DNA from: an uncultured Lachnospiraceae bacterium
Lineage (GTDB): Bacteria > Bacillota > Clostridia > Lachnospirales > Lachnospiraceae
DNA length: 19,228 nucleotides
Reading direction: 5' to 3'
Assembly: GCA_902476265.1 (NCBI GenBank)
Contig: CABSCP010000060.1
Coordinates: forward strand, 1 to 19,228
The notes under the pieces were generated by a model, which saw nothing but the letters and a program-made list of their open reading frames with translations, searched no databases and was not told where the DNA came from. The position numbers were made by a program, and so were the translations under genes. How positions within the stretch are numbered: position 1 is the stretch's first letter; every line of letters begins with the position of its first letter. Shown here piece after piece: positions 6,996 through 13,777 of this stretch.

Positions 6996-7024
6996 AGTAT
7001 ACCACGGCGCTTTCCCGCTGTCAC
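6996..7024 (-). promoter_or_regulatory. Promoter of ridA-aroK-EamA
   Basis: GTGACA (7024-7019) and TATACT (7001-6996) are spaced by exactly 17 bp on the minus strand, and the -10 is extended by TGG. This is one of the clearest vegetative promoters in the window. Confidence 0.75.
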
Positions 7025-7043
7025 CAGAAAAATAGTCATGAAT

Positions 7044-7059
7044 ATGAATAAAAATTCAT
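7044..7059 (-). terminator. Weak AT-rich hairpin after the hflX-linked gene
   Basis: ATGAAT and ATTCAT form a 6-bp stem with a 4-nt loop immediately after the stop codon of the 76-residue gene. A TATTTTTC stretch follows about 10 nt further on the minus strand. It is low in GC and therefore only a tentative terminator. Confidence 0.3.
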
Positions 7060-7060
7060 T

Positions 7061-7291
7061 TTATTCATCAAACTCCACCGTCACATAAAAGCCCCGTTCA
7101 TTTTCCACTACGGCGGTCACATCACCCTCCCGGGCTTTGAGCTGCTCTCTGAAAGGATAATTTCCGGACATCGCCAGCGCCGGGTCAATGGTGTAATAGT
7201 AATTGCTGGGGAGCACCCCCTCCGTGATCGTAACATGGTCCCCTTCCTTTAGCAGGCCGGGACGTTCCATTTTAAACTCCATCGTTCTCAT
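7061..7291 (-). CDS. 76-residue hypothetical protein coupled to hflX
   Basis: I do not recognise a named family. The product is soluble and looks like a small beta-rich domain: a Gly-containing turn 'KEGDHVTITEG' (16-26), a Tyr/Pro-rich middle 'SNYYYTIDPALAMSGNYP', and strands 'GDVTAVVENERGFYVTVEF' at the end. This layout is reminiscent of SH3/KOW-like barrels. Its ATG overlaps the hflX stop (ATGA, 7288-7291), so it is translated together with HflX and may assist it, or simply share regulation. No signal peptide or membrane segment is present. Confidence 0.75.
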   Translation of the reverse strand: MRTMEFKMERPGLLKEGDHVTITEGVLPSNYYYTIDPALAMSGNYPFREQLKAREGDVTAVVENERGFYVTVEFDE

Positions 7292-8571
7292 GCCAGATAC
7301 CTCTCAAAACGGCCGGCGTCGCTCTTCTTGCAATGCAGGAAAAGCTTCACTCCGTCAGCTTCATATTCCATGGATTTAACCACCGCATTTTCCTTCAGCC
7401 AGGAGACAGCCGCCCCGTCCGTATAGGGGATTTTCATCGCACATTCCACATAGTCGGCAAACAGCTTTTGCCGGATCAGACCCACCAGTTCTTCCAATCC
7501 GATCCCTTTTTTGGCCGACAGGTAAATCTTATCCCCCACCACCTTGGGCAGCTCCGTTTCTTCCATTACCAGATCCGCTTTATTCATCACAAAAATACAG
7601 GGAATGTGCTCTGCCTTTAAATCCCGCAGTGTCTCTGCAGTCACCCGCATCTGTTCCCTGTGATGAGGATCGGAAAAATCCACCACATGTAAAAGCAGGT
7701 CCGCTTCGCAGGCCTCCGCCAGCGTGGAGCGGAACGCTTTCACCAGCGTATGAGGCAGCTTATCGATAAAGCCCACCGTATCGGAAAGCAGGAAATCCCG
7801 GTTATCTCCGGGTGAAATGCGGCGTACCGTAGTGTCCAGGGTGGCGAAAAGCATATCTTTTTCCATGACCTTTTTCTCTTCATCCCCCATATACGTGTCC
7901 AACATCCGGTTCATCAGCGTGGATTTTCCGGCATTGGTATAGCCTACCAGCGCCACGGAGGGCAGTTCGCTTTCCTTTCTCCGCTTTCGCTGGGTCTGTC
8001 TGTCCTGTTCAATGGCTTCCAGCTCTCTGCGCAGTTCGCTGATCCGCTTCTCTATCTTTCTGCGGTCCAGCTCCAGCTTTTTTTCCCCTGCGCCTTTATT
8101 GGATAAACCGCCGCCCGCACCGGCTCCTCCGCCGGCGCCGGCGCCGCCCCCCTGCCTCGACAGCGCTTCCCGCATGCCCACAAGCCTCGGCAGCATGTAT
8201 TGCAGGTTTGCACTCTCCACCTGCAGCCTGGCTTCTTTTGTCCTGGCGCGGCTGTCAAAAATCTCCAGAATCAGATTGGTCCGGTCCAGCACGGAAACCT
8301 CCAGTTCCTTCTGCAGATTCCGCTGCTGGGAGGGCGTCAGCGAATTATCAAAAATTACGCAGTCCGCTTCCAGCATGGAAACCAGATTTTTCACCTCTGC
8401 CACCTTCCCTGTTCCGATATAAAATGCATGATTGACGACAGGGAGATTCTGCACGGCCCTTGCTGCCGTTTCCAGACCGCATGCTTCCGCCAGACTCTCC
8501 AGTTCATCCATGGAATGTTCAAAATCGGGATCATCGTTTATGTTGACCCCTGCCAATATCGCTCTTTGCAT
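7288..8571 (-). CDS. hflX: Ribosome-associated GTPase HflX
   Basis: HflX binds 50S/70S ribosomes and splits stalled ribosomes under stress. The 427-residue product has the N-terminal HflX domain (about 1-140), a helical linker (165-200) and the GTPase domain. G1 is 'GYTNAGKST' (210-218), G3 'DTVGF' (264-268), G4 'NKAD' (330-333) and G5 'SAKK'. The loop that in many homologs reads about GGGIGTRGPGETKLE is replaced by a run of Gly and Ala (141-155) followed by 'LSNKGAGEKKLELDRR'; this loop normally reaches the ribosome. GGGGG lies 5-8 bp before ATG 8571. A TATAAT at 8613-8608 on the minus strand may be the -10, though no good -35 accompanies it. The 76-residue gene overlaps its end. Confidence 0.95.
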   Translation of the reverse strand: MQRAILAGVNINDDPDFEHSMDELESLAEACGLETAARAVQNLPVVNHAFYIGTGKVAEVKNLVSMLEADCVIFDNSLTPSQQRNLQKELEVSVLDRTNLILEIFDSRARTKEARLQVESANLQYMLPRLVGMREALSRQGGGAGAGGGAGAGGGLSNKGAGEKKLELDRRKIEKRISELRRELEAIEQDRQTQRKRRKESELPSVALVGYTNAGKSTLMNRMLDTYMGDEEKKVMEKDMLFATLDTTVRRISPGDNRDFLLSDTVGFIDKLPHTLVKAFRSTLAEACEADLLLHVVDFSDPHHREQMRVTAETLRDLKAEHIPCIFVMNKADLVMEETELPKVVGDKIYLSAKKGIGLEELVGLIRQKLFADYVECAMKIPYTDGAAVSWLKENAVVKSMEYEADGVKLFLHCKKSDAGRFERYLA

Positions 8572-8772
8572 ATAGTCCCCCTTTTCGCTTCTCTGATGTC
8601 TCGAATAATTATATCTATTTTACGATGTAGTATTGTTTTTGTACAGAAAAATTATTGCCGTCACATGAGAAATACGGCAGGCCGCTATGCCGGGAGTTCA
8701 AACTGGCATGGTCAAAAAATTGCAAAATGGCACTTTCTATCAAGCCACTTTTGTGTATACTTTGAATAAGAA

Positions 8773-8799
8773 CAACAGTCAGCTCCGGCAACACTGTTG
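8773..8799 (+). promoter_or_regulatory. Leader hairpin upstream of the ECF S component gene
   Basis: CAACAGT (8773-8779) and ACTGTTG (8793-8799) form a perfect 7-bp stem with a 13-nt loop. A TATACT at 8756-8761 could be the -10, placing the hairpin near the mRNA 5' end. No acceptable -35 is visible at 16-18 bp, so the promoter may need an activator. No riboswitch fold was recognised. Confidence 0.35.
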
Positions 8800-8843
8800 A
8801 GAAGGAAATACACCTATTATTATGTGAATCAGGAGTGAACACT

Positions 8844-9446
8844 ATGAAAAACGAAAAAATCCAAAAGCTGGTAATGACCGGCGTATTCGCGGCACTGTCC
8901 TACGTTATTTTCACTTTTCTGCAGTTTAAAATCCCGCTGCCCGGCGGGGATGCCACTTCCATTCATCTGGGCAACGCAGTATGCGTGCTGGGCGCTCTCA
9001 TTTTAGGCGGTCTCTACGGCGGTATCGGCGGCGCCGTCGGTATGACCATCGGGGATCTGTTTGATCCTGTTTACGTCATTTACGCCCCCAAAACTTTCGT
9101 TTTAAAGCTCTGCATCGGGCTGATCACAGGCCTGATCGCGCACCGTCTGGGACATATCACACAGACCGGTGATAAGAAGAAGATTTTAAAATGGGTGATC
9201 CTGGCGGCCCTGGGCGGTCTTTTGTTCAATACCGTCTTTGATCCTCTGGTAGGCTATTTTTATAAGCTGTATATCATTGGCAAGCCTGCTGCAGAAGTGG
9301 CCCTGGCATGGAATATCGCTTCTACTTCCATCAATACCGTCACCTCAACCATCGTTTCTGTGATCGTATACATGGCTCTGCTGCCCGCCTTGAAAAAATC
9401 AGGTCTCTTCTTTACTATTGGAGAAAAAAAAGGTAAAATTGAGTAA
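8844..9446 (+). CDS. ECF transporter S component, predicted pyridoxine (vitamin B6) uptake
   Basis: This integral membrane substrate-binding (S) subunit of an energy-coupling-factor transporter would work with shared EcfA/A'/T proteins encoded elsewhere. The 200-residue protein has about six membrane helices. 'KLVMTGVFAALSYVIF' near the N-terminus is the usual EcfT-interacting helix with Ala-rich small residues. 'IHLGNAVCVLGALILGGLYGGIGGAVG' (about 48-74) is typical of S components of the PdxU2/riboflavin-like group. The start is ATG 8844, with AGGAG at 8831-8835; an in-frame GTG at 8835 overlaps that RBS. Substrate inference comes from the next gene, a pyridoxal/pyridoxamine kinase. Other vitamins cannot be excluded. 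Confidence 0.88.
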   Translation: MKNEKIQKLVMTGVFAALSYVIFTFLQFKIPLPGGDATSIHLGNAVCVLGALILGGLYGGIGGAVGMTIGDLFDPVYVIYAPKTFVLKLCIGLITGLIAHRLGHITQTGDKKKILKWVILAALGGLLFNTVFDPLVGYFYKLYIIGKPAAEVALAWNIASTSINTVTSTIVSVIVYMALLPALKKSGLFFTIGEKKGKIE

Positions 9447-9449
9447 ATG

Positions 9450-9484
9450 CGGTCCGGTAATTCCTGCCGGCCCAACCGTTTTTT
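9450..9484 (+). terminator. Intercistronic terminator-like hairpin between S component and kinase genes
   Basis: CGGT/ACCG (9450-9453 with 9475-9478) and CCGG/CCGG (9454-9457 with 9467-9470) stack with a 4-nt bulge and are followed by T6 (9479-9484). It starts 3 bp after the S component stop and ends only a few bases before the kinase RBS, so it would reduce, but need not abolish, kinase transcription. Confidence 0.6.
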
Positions 9485-9498
9485 GAAAGGAGTTTGGC

Positions 9499-10395
9499 AT
9501 GAATTACCGGGTCCCCCCAAAAATTGCAATGATCAACAGCTTTGCCGGATACGGCCGATGTTCCACCACAGAAGCGCTTCCGATTTTAAGCGCGATGAAG
9601 GTGCAGGCCTGTCCGGTTCCCACCTCAATCTTTTCCAACCACACCGGTTTTTCCTCTTATTATTGTCAGGATTTTACGGAACAGATGCCCGGCTACCTCG
9701 CCCAGTGGGATTCACTGGGCCTTGTATTCGACGGCATCTACTGCGGATTTTTGGGACAGGAGAAACAGATTCCCATCGTTTCCGATTTTATAAAAAGACA
9801 GCGTGAAAAGGGCTGCCCAATGATTTTGGTGGATCCGGTCATGGGCGATCACGGAAAGTCCTACCAGACCATCGGTACAGGTTATCAGGATGCGTTAAAG
9901 GAACTGGTGAGTCTGGCAGACATCATCACCCCCAATATTACGGAAGCCTGCCTACTTACCGGCACTCCGTATAAAGAAAGCGGCTGGCGCCGGGATGAGC
10001 TGAAAGAATTATGTACGAAGCTGCATGCCGCAGGTCCGAAAAAAGCCGCCGTCACCGGCCTTAGGGGCAGATCCCCACAGGGCGATTACGACAGCTTTAT
10101 CAATTTTATTTCCGAAATACATCCCCGGAACGCATCCTCTGTGACTTCCTGCAACATCACACACACCGCGGGCCCTTCCCGGCATGGAACGGGAGACATT
10201 TTTGCAGCGATTCTGGCAGCCGATGCGGTAAAGGGGCTGTCCTTTTCGGCTTCTGTGGAAAAAGCCGCCGACTTTATCAGTTCCTGCATCCGTCTTTCCG
10301 ATGAACTGGGAATCCCGGAATGCGACGGCGTCTGCTTTGAAAATCTGCTTTCCACGCTGACACAAGATCATCCCTCTTCCTCCGCCATCCGATAG
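9499..10395 (+). CDS. pdxY: Pyridoxal/pyridoxamine kinase, PdxY/ThiD-like ribokinase fold
   Basis: It phosphorylates pyridoxal/pyridoxamine/pyridoxine with ATP to salvage vitamin B6 as PLP. The 298-residue product has ribokinase-fold marks: 'VDPVMGDHGK' (111-120), 'TPNITEA' (144-150), and the C-terminal anion-hole/catalytic motif GTGD (230-233, Asp233 as base). The N-terminal 'INSFAGYGRCSTTEALPIL' is the substrate loop typical of PdxY/PdxK. AGGAG lies 6 bp before ATG 9499. The gene follows the S component by 52 bp, consistent with uptake followed by trapping by phosphorylation. Its 3' end overlaps the convergent response-regulator gene by 28 bp. A hydroxymethylpyrimidine kinase role is a less likely alternative. 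Confidence 0.9.
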   Translation: MNYRVPPKIAMINSFAGYGRCSTTEALPILSAMKVQACPVPTSIFSNHTGFSSYYCQDFTEQMPGYLAQWDSLGLVFDGIYCGFLGQEKQIPIVSDFIKRQREKGCPMILVDPVMGDHGKSYQTIGTGYQDALKELVSLADIITPNITEACLLTGTPYKESGWRRDELKELCTKLHAAGPKKAAVTGLRGRSPQGDYDSFINFISEIHPRNASSVTSCNITHTAGPSRHGTGDIFAAILAADAVKGLSFSASVEKAADFISSCIRLSDELGIPECDGVCFENLLSTLTQDHPSSSAIR

Positions 10396-11072
10396 CCCAC
10401 GCCGATCTCCGTATAAATATACTGCGGTTCCGCAGGATTTTTTTCAAGCTTCCTGCGGATATTCGCCATATTCACCCGCAGAATCCGGTTGTTTTCGTCC
10501 ATATAAGGCCCCCACACATGGGAAATAATCGCGTCATAGGTCATGACGCGCCCGGCATTGCGGGCCAGAAGGGCTACAATCTTATATTCCACCTGGGTCA
10601 GATGCACTTCTGTCCCGTCCACCTTCACCATTCTTTTTCCGAAATCCAGCTGGAGTCCTCCAACACAAAAGACCTCCGTAGCGGGATTGGATCCTGCAGC
10701 GATCGCCCCGTGGCGCAAAGCCGTCCGGATGCGGGCCATCAGTTCCGAAGAACCGAACGGCTTTGTAATGTAATCATCCGCTCCCAAATCCAGTGCGGTT
10801 ACCTTTTCCTTTTCCTGGCTGCGGGCAGAAATCACGATGATAGGCAGTATAGACCATTCCCGCACACTTTTGATCACCTCTGTGCCGTCTGCATCCGGCA
10901 GGCCCAGATCCAGCAAAATCAAATCCGGACACAAAGAAGCCGCAAGTTCCTTGCCCTCTTTGGCGGTTTTGGTTCCCACTGTTTTATAATTCTGCGCGCG
11001 CAGGCTGGTGGCGATAAAATCACAGATATTTTCCTCGTCTTCTATAATCAGAATCGTACCGTTTGTCTGCAT
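10368..11072 (-). CDS. kdpE: KdpE-like OmpR-family response regulator
   Basis: The 234-residue response regulator is activated by the kinase gene just upstream. The receiver domain (about 5-118) has the acid pair Glu11/Asp12, phosphoacceptor Asp55 in 'LILLDLGLPD', Ser82 and Lys104 in 'YITKPF'. The winged-helix DNA-binding domain (about 135-230) contains 'LTQVEYKIVALLARNAGRV' and 'LRVNMANIRRKLE', then 'YIYTEIGVGYRM', the arrangement seen in KdpE. Classical KdpE turns on the kdpFABC potassium pump, which is not in this window. AAGGAG precedes ATG 11072. The kinase gene ends 23 bp upstream, so the pair is an operon. Its end overlaps the convergent pdxY gene. Confidence 0.9.
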   Translation of the reverse strand: MQTNGTILIIEDEENICDFIATSLRAQNYKTVGTKTAKEGKELAASLCPDLILLDLGLPDADGTEVIKSVREWSILPIIVISARSQEKEKVTALDLGADDYITKPFGSSELMARIRTALRHGAIAAGSNPATEVFCVGGLQLDFGKRMVKVDGTEVHLTQVEYKIVALLARNAGRVMTYDAIISHVWGPYMDENNRILRVNMANIRRKLEKNPAEPQYIYTEIGVGYRMAEEEG

Positions 11073-11095
11073 CTTTTTTCTCCTTTTCCTTCCTT

Positions 11096-12235
11096 TTATA
11101 CCGGCAGCGTAAAACTCAAAACCGCTCCTTCTTCATGATTTTGGGCCCATATTTTTCCACCGTGGGCACTGATGATCGTCTTGCAGATAGAAAGGCCGAT
11201 TCCCATTCCCCGATAGCTGTCGGAATCGCCTCTCCCCGTCTGGGACTCCCCGTCAAAAATGGATTGGAGCCGGTCGGGCGCGATTCCCACCCCATAATCT
11301 TTTACAAAAAAAGTGACTTCATTTTCCCCGTTTTGAGTGTACAGTTCAATCTCACGGCTGCTCTCCGCATGAAAAAAAGCATTTTCCATGAGATTTATGA
11401 GCACCTGTTCAATGAGCATGGCATCCATGGGGATCATGATAAATTCATCCGGCAGAAATACCTTCACCTTTACGTCAGGGATCCTTTTTTTCAGTCTGCG
11501 CACCGCTTCCGACATCACTTCCTCCACCGGCTCCAGTGATTTGTTCACACTGGCCGCGCCGTTTTGAATCCGGGTGACCGTCAGAAGATTTTCCACCATA
11601 TTCAGAAGCCAATCCGCGTCCTCCCCGATATGCCTGACCATCTCCCGTTTTTTCTCCTCGGATAAAAACGCTTCGTTTTCCAGATAGGAGCTGCTGGCAC
11701 CGATAATGCCGGTGAGCGGCGTGCGCAGATCATGGGATACCGCCCTCAGCAGGTTCGCGCGCATTTTCTCCTTCTCCGCCTCCATCAGCTGTTTTTCCTG
11801 CTCTGCCAGGATATGGGACTGCTGTTTGGTGTAGGATGTGACCGCGCTGACGGCTATGGCGATCACCAGCATACAGAAAAAAGTGACCGGATAGCCTTCC
11901 CGGGAAAAATCCCATTCAAAATAAGGATCCGTGAACAGATAGTTTACGCATCCTACGCTGACCATGGCCGCCACAATCCCCGGTACATATCCTTCCGTAA
12001 ATCTGGGGATAAAGATCAGGGCAATGGTATAAAACATGATGATATTGACGGTTCCGGCCGAAATCATATGGTAAGCCCAGGCCACCAGAGTTACCAGCAC
12101 CAGGATCGCCGTAGTCACCAGCGTATTCTTCCAGGTGATTTCCCACTTTCTCAGCCAGTATGCCTTTTGCCGGATTTCCTCCGTCAGCCGCTTTTTTATT
12201 TTCTGCCAGAGCCTGATAAAATCTATTTTCATCAT
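11096..12235 (-). CDS. Short KdpD-like sensor histidine kinase (DUF4118, without KdpD/Usp domains)
   Basis: The 379-residue membrane kinase starts with a short cationic cytoplasmic stretch, then a four-helix DUF4118 sensor region (about 38-134), including the KdpD-like 'NYLFTDPYFEWDFSREGYP'. A coiled linker (138-160) and the catalytic core follow: the DHp His168 in 'AVSHDLRTPLTGIIG', the N box 'LINLMENAFFHAE', the G1 box 'DYGVGIAPD' and the G2 box 'GMGIGLS'. Full KdpD is about 900 residues; the N-terminal KdpD and universal-stress domains that modulate potassium/c-di-AMP sensing are absent. AAGGG lies 8 bp before ATG 12235. It pairs with the KdpE-like gene 23 bp downstream. A terminator lies between it and the PspC gene upstream, so it has a separate but unidentified promoter. 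Confidence 0.9.
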   Translation of the reverse strand: MMKIDFIRLWQKIKKRLTEEIRQKAYWLRKWEITWKNTLVTTAILVLVTLVAWAYHMISAGTVNIIMFYTIALIFIPRFTEGYVPGIVAAMVSVGCVNYLFTDPYFEWDFSREGYPVTFFCMLVIAIAVSAVTSYTKQQSHILAEQEKQLMEAEKEKMRANLLRAVSHDLRTPLTGIIGASSSYLENEAFLSEEKKREMVRHIGEDADWLLNMVENLLTVTRIQNGAASVNKSLEPVEEVMSEAVRRLKKRIPDVKVKVFLPDEFIMIPMDAMLIEQVLINLMENAFFHAESSREIELYTQNGENEVTFFVKDYGVGIAPDRLQSIFDGESQTGRGDSDSYRGMGIGLSICKTIISAHGGKIWAQNHEEGAVLSFTLPV

Positions 12236-12249
12236 CCTGTTTTCCCTTC

Positions 12250-12277
12250 AAAAAGGGCCGCTGTAAAAAGCGGCCCT
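12250..12277 (-). terminator. Strong Rho-independent terminator of the PadR-DUF1700-DUF4097-PspC operon
   Basis: A perfect 9-bp GC-rich stem (AGGGCCGCT with AGCGGCCCT, 12254-12262 and 12269-12277) with a 6-nt loop is followed on the minus strand by T5. It lies about 60 bp after the PspC stop and 15 bp before the kinase ATG. Confidence 0.88.
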
Positions 12278-12338
12278 GCCTGTTTCCTGTGTGTAGTCAG
12301 CGGGAATGCTCCGCCCCGCCTTGTTTTCTCCATCCGGT

Positions 12339-12548
12339 TCAGTCCACAATCCCGTCATCTTCCGGAATAATTACCGACAGAATGAAATACAAAATCAATC
12401 CTAAAAACCCGGCCCCCGCAATCAGGCTGATGATGACATATAAAACCCGGATCACAGTAGGATCGATGCCCGTGTAAAGTCCCAGCCCGCCACATACGCC
12501 GCACACCATTCTGTTGGTCGTTGAACGCACTAATCTTTTATCTTTCAT
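12339..12548 (-). CDS. PspC domain membrane protein
   Basis: This 69-residue stand-alone PspC (phage-shock-protein C) domain is a small membrane protein linked to envelope stress. 'RLVRSTTNRMVCGVCGGLGLYTGIDPTVIRVLYVI' covers the amphipathic and entry segments typical of PspC (quoted in part: VCGVCGGLGLYTGIDPT, 15-31). One long hydrophobic segment spans about 33-62, with an acidic end 'PEDDGIVD'. GAGAGGGA precedes ATG 12548. It is the last gene of the PadR module, 38 bp after the DUF4097 gene, and Bacillus subtilis has a comparable DUF4097-PspC pair (YvlB-YvlC). Confidence 0.92.
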   Translation of the reverse strand: MKDKRLVRSTTNRMVCGVCGGLGLYTGIDPTVIRVLYVIISLIAGAGFLGLILYFILSVIIPEDDGIVD

Positions 12549-12586
12549 AAAAAATCCCTCTCTTTCCTTATCTGATTATCTTACCT

Positions 12587-13777
12587 CTATTTGAAGAAAA
12601 TTTCAATACTGCCCATGGAAGAATCCAATTCCATTTTTTTGTCTGCGCCGTTATCGATGACCTTCTGCTTATCCAGGGAAGTGTAAGAAGTATTTCCCAC
12701 CTGCACATTGCCCATGGAAGACGTGATATCGTAATTGTAATCCGTCTTTTTCTGATGCAGCCGCAGGACGATGCTTCCCATGTCCGCATCTGCATAAATA
12801 TCACCGTCCACAATTCCGGCCAGCTGTATGCTTCCCATATCCGCGTCCATGGAAAGGGTACCTGCCTTCATATTCTTAACGGCAATGCCTCCCATATCCG
12901 CATCCGCCTCCACCTTATCCGCAGTCAGTTTCTTAATCTCCACACTGCCCATGTCCGCATCAAGCGTTACTTTTTTCGCCAGAATATCATTGGTTTTGAT
13001 ATAGGACATATCCGCTTCCAGCGATGCTTCTTCCCATTGCATCCCTGTCGGAACCGTGAGAGTCAGTTTTCTGTTATTGGTGCGAAGGAATTTTTTCTTT
13101 TTTCCTACATCCCGCACATAAAGCGTGCCGTTCTTCACATAGCACTGAATTCTGTCACAGTTTCTCCCTTCCAGATGGACATTATTCCCTGCGCCTTCCT
13201 TAATCTCCATCCCATGGACTCCGATCTCCACGCTGAGTTTTTCCAAAAGTCCTGTATATGCGATATCCGTTTCAAAATCTCCGTTGTACACTTCCTGTCC
13301 GGCTTCTTCCTCCGATCCGTCATACCAGGAAGAAGCTCCGCCCTTATAGGAATCCTCGTCATAAAAGGAACCGTCATCCCATTTGTCTTCCCAGTCTTCG
13401 TCCAGGACTCTGTCCAGCTCATCAGCCCATCCATCCATCTGAGCTTCTACTTTCTGTTCCACCTGATCCGAAAAACGATCCGCCCATCTGTCCGCCCAGT
13501 CATCCCATTTGTCCGCATAATTATCCATGCCGTCGGACCAGATATCTCCGACCCTGTCAAATGTATTTTCCAGCATTCCGATTCCCGGCATACTGTTCAT
13601 CCCGCTAATATAAGGAATCCCTAAAAATCCGCGATGAATGTGCACATTACCGTACCAGGGCAGAATATGATCCAGCTGGGTATATCCGCCGGCAGCCCTG
13701 CCTGCTCCCATCAGGATCAGCCCTGCACCCATGCAGCCTGCCGCGACAATCAATGCTTTTTTCACACCTTTTTTCAT
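12587..13777 (-). CDS. DUF4097 beta-strand repeat protein with 19-residue repeats and Trp/Asp-rich stalk
   Basis: The 396-residue protein has an N-terminal membrane anchor (about 7-29), a stalk and a beta-repeat domain. Residues 78-135 are unusually rich in Trp and Asp ('YADKWDDWADRWADRF' is the core) and likely helical. Residues 170-396 match the DUF4097/adhesin-like beta-solenoid type. A D/E-ADM(G) motif recurs at 254, 273, 292, 311 and 330, an exact 19-residue period, and degenerate SSMG copies lie at 353 and 386. AGGAGG lies 9 bp before ATG 13777, inside the end of the DUF1700 gene (ATGA overlap). DUF4097 proteins occur in envelope-stress modules with PadR and PspC; the ligand is unknown. 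The product is probably displayed at the outer face of the membrane. Confidence 0.88.
   Translation of the reverse strand: MKKGVKKALIVAAGCMGAGLILMGAGRAAGGYTQLDHILPWYGNVHIHRGFLGIPYISGMNSMPGIGMLENTFDRVGDIWSDGMDNYADKWDDWADRWADRFSDQVEQKVEAQMDGWADELDRVLDEDWEDKWDDGSFYDEDSYKGGASSWYDGSEEEAGQEVYNGDFETDIAYTGLLEKLSVEIGVHGMEIKEGAGNNVHLEGRNCDRIQCYVKNGTLYVRDVGKKKKFLRTNNRKLTLTVPTGMQWEEASLEADMSYIKTNDILAKKVTLDADMGSVEIKKLTADKVEADADMGGIAVKNMKAGTLSMDADMGSIQLAGIVDGDIYADADMGSIVLRLHQKKTDYNYDITSSMGNVQVGNTSYTSLDKQKVIDNGADKKMELDSSMGSIEIFFK

Noticed and set aside
8640..8840. Possible riboswitch or T-box before the B6 S component
   Set aside because: Only a short hairpin and a TGGCA direct repeat are visible; no conserved aptamer motifs were found.
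8615..8842. 75-codon minus-strand open frame in the hflX/S component gap
   Set aside because: It covers the divergent promoter region and leader hairpin and has no protein-like features.
12755..13624. 289-codon plus-strand open frame, rich in His/Ile repeats
   Set aside because: It is the mirror of the repeated DADMG codons in the DUF4097 gene; the repeats alone explain the open frame.
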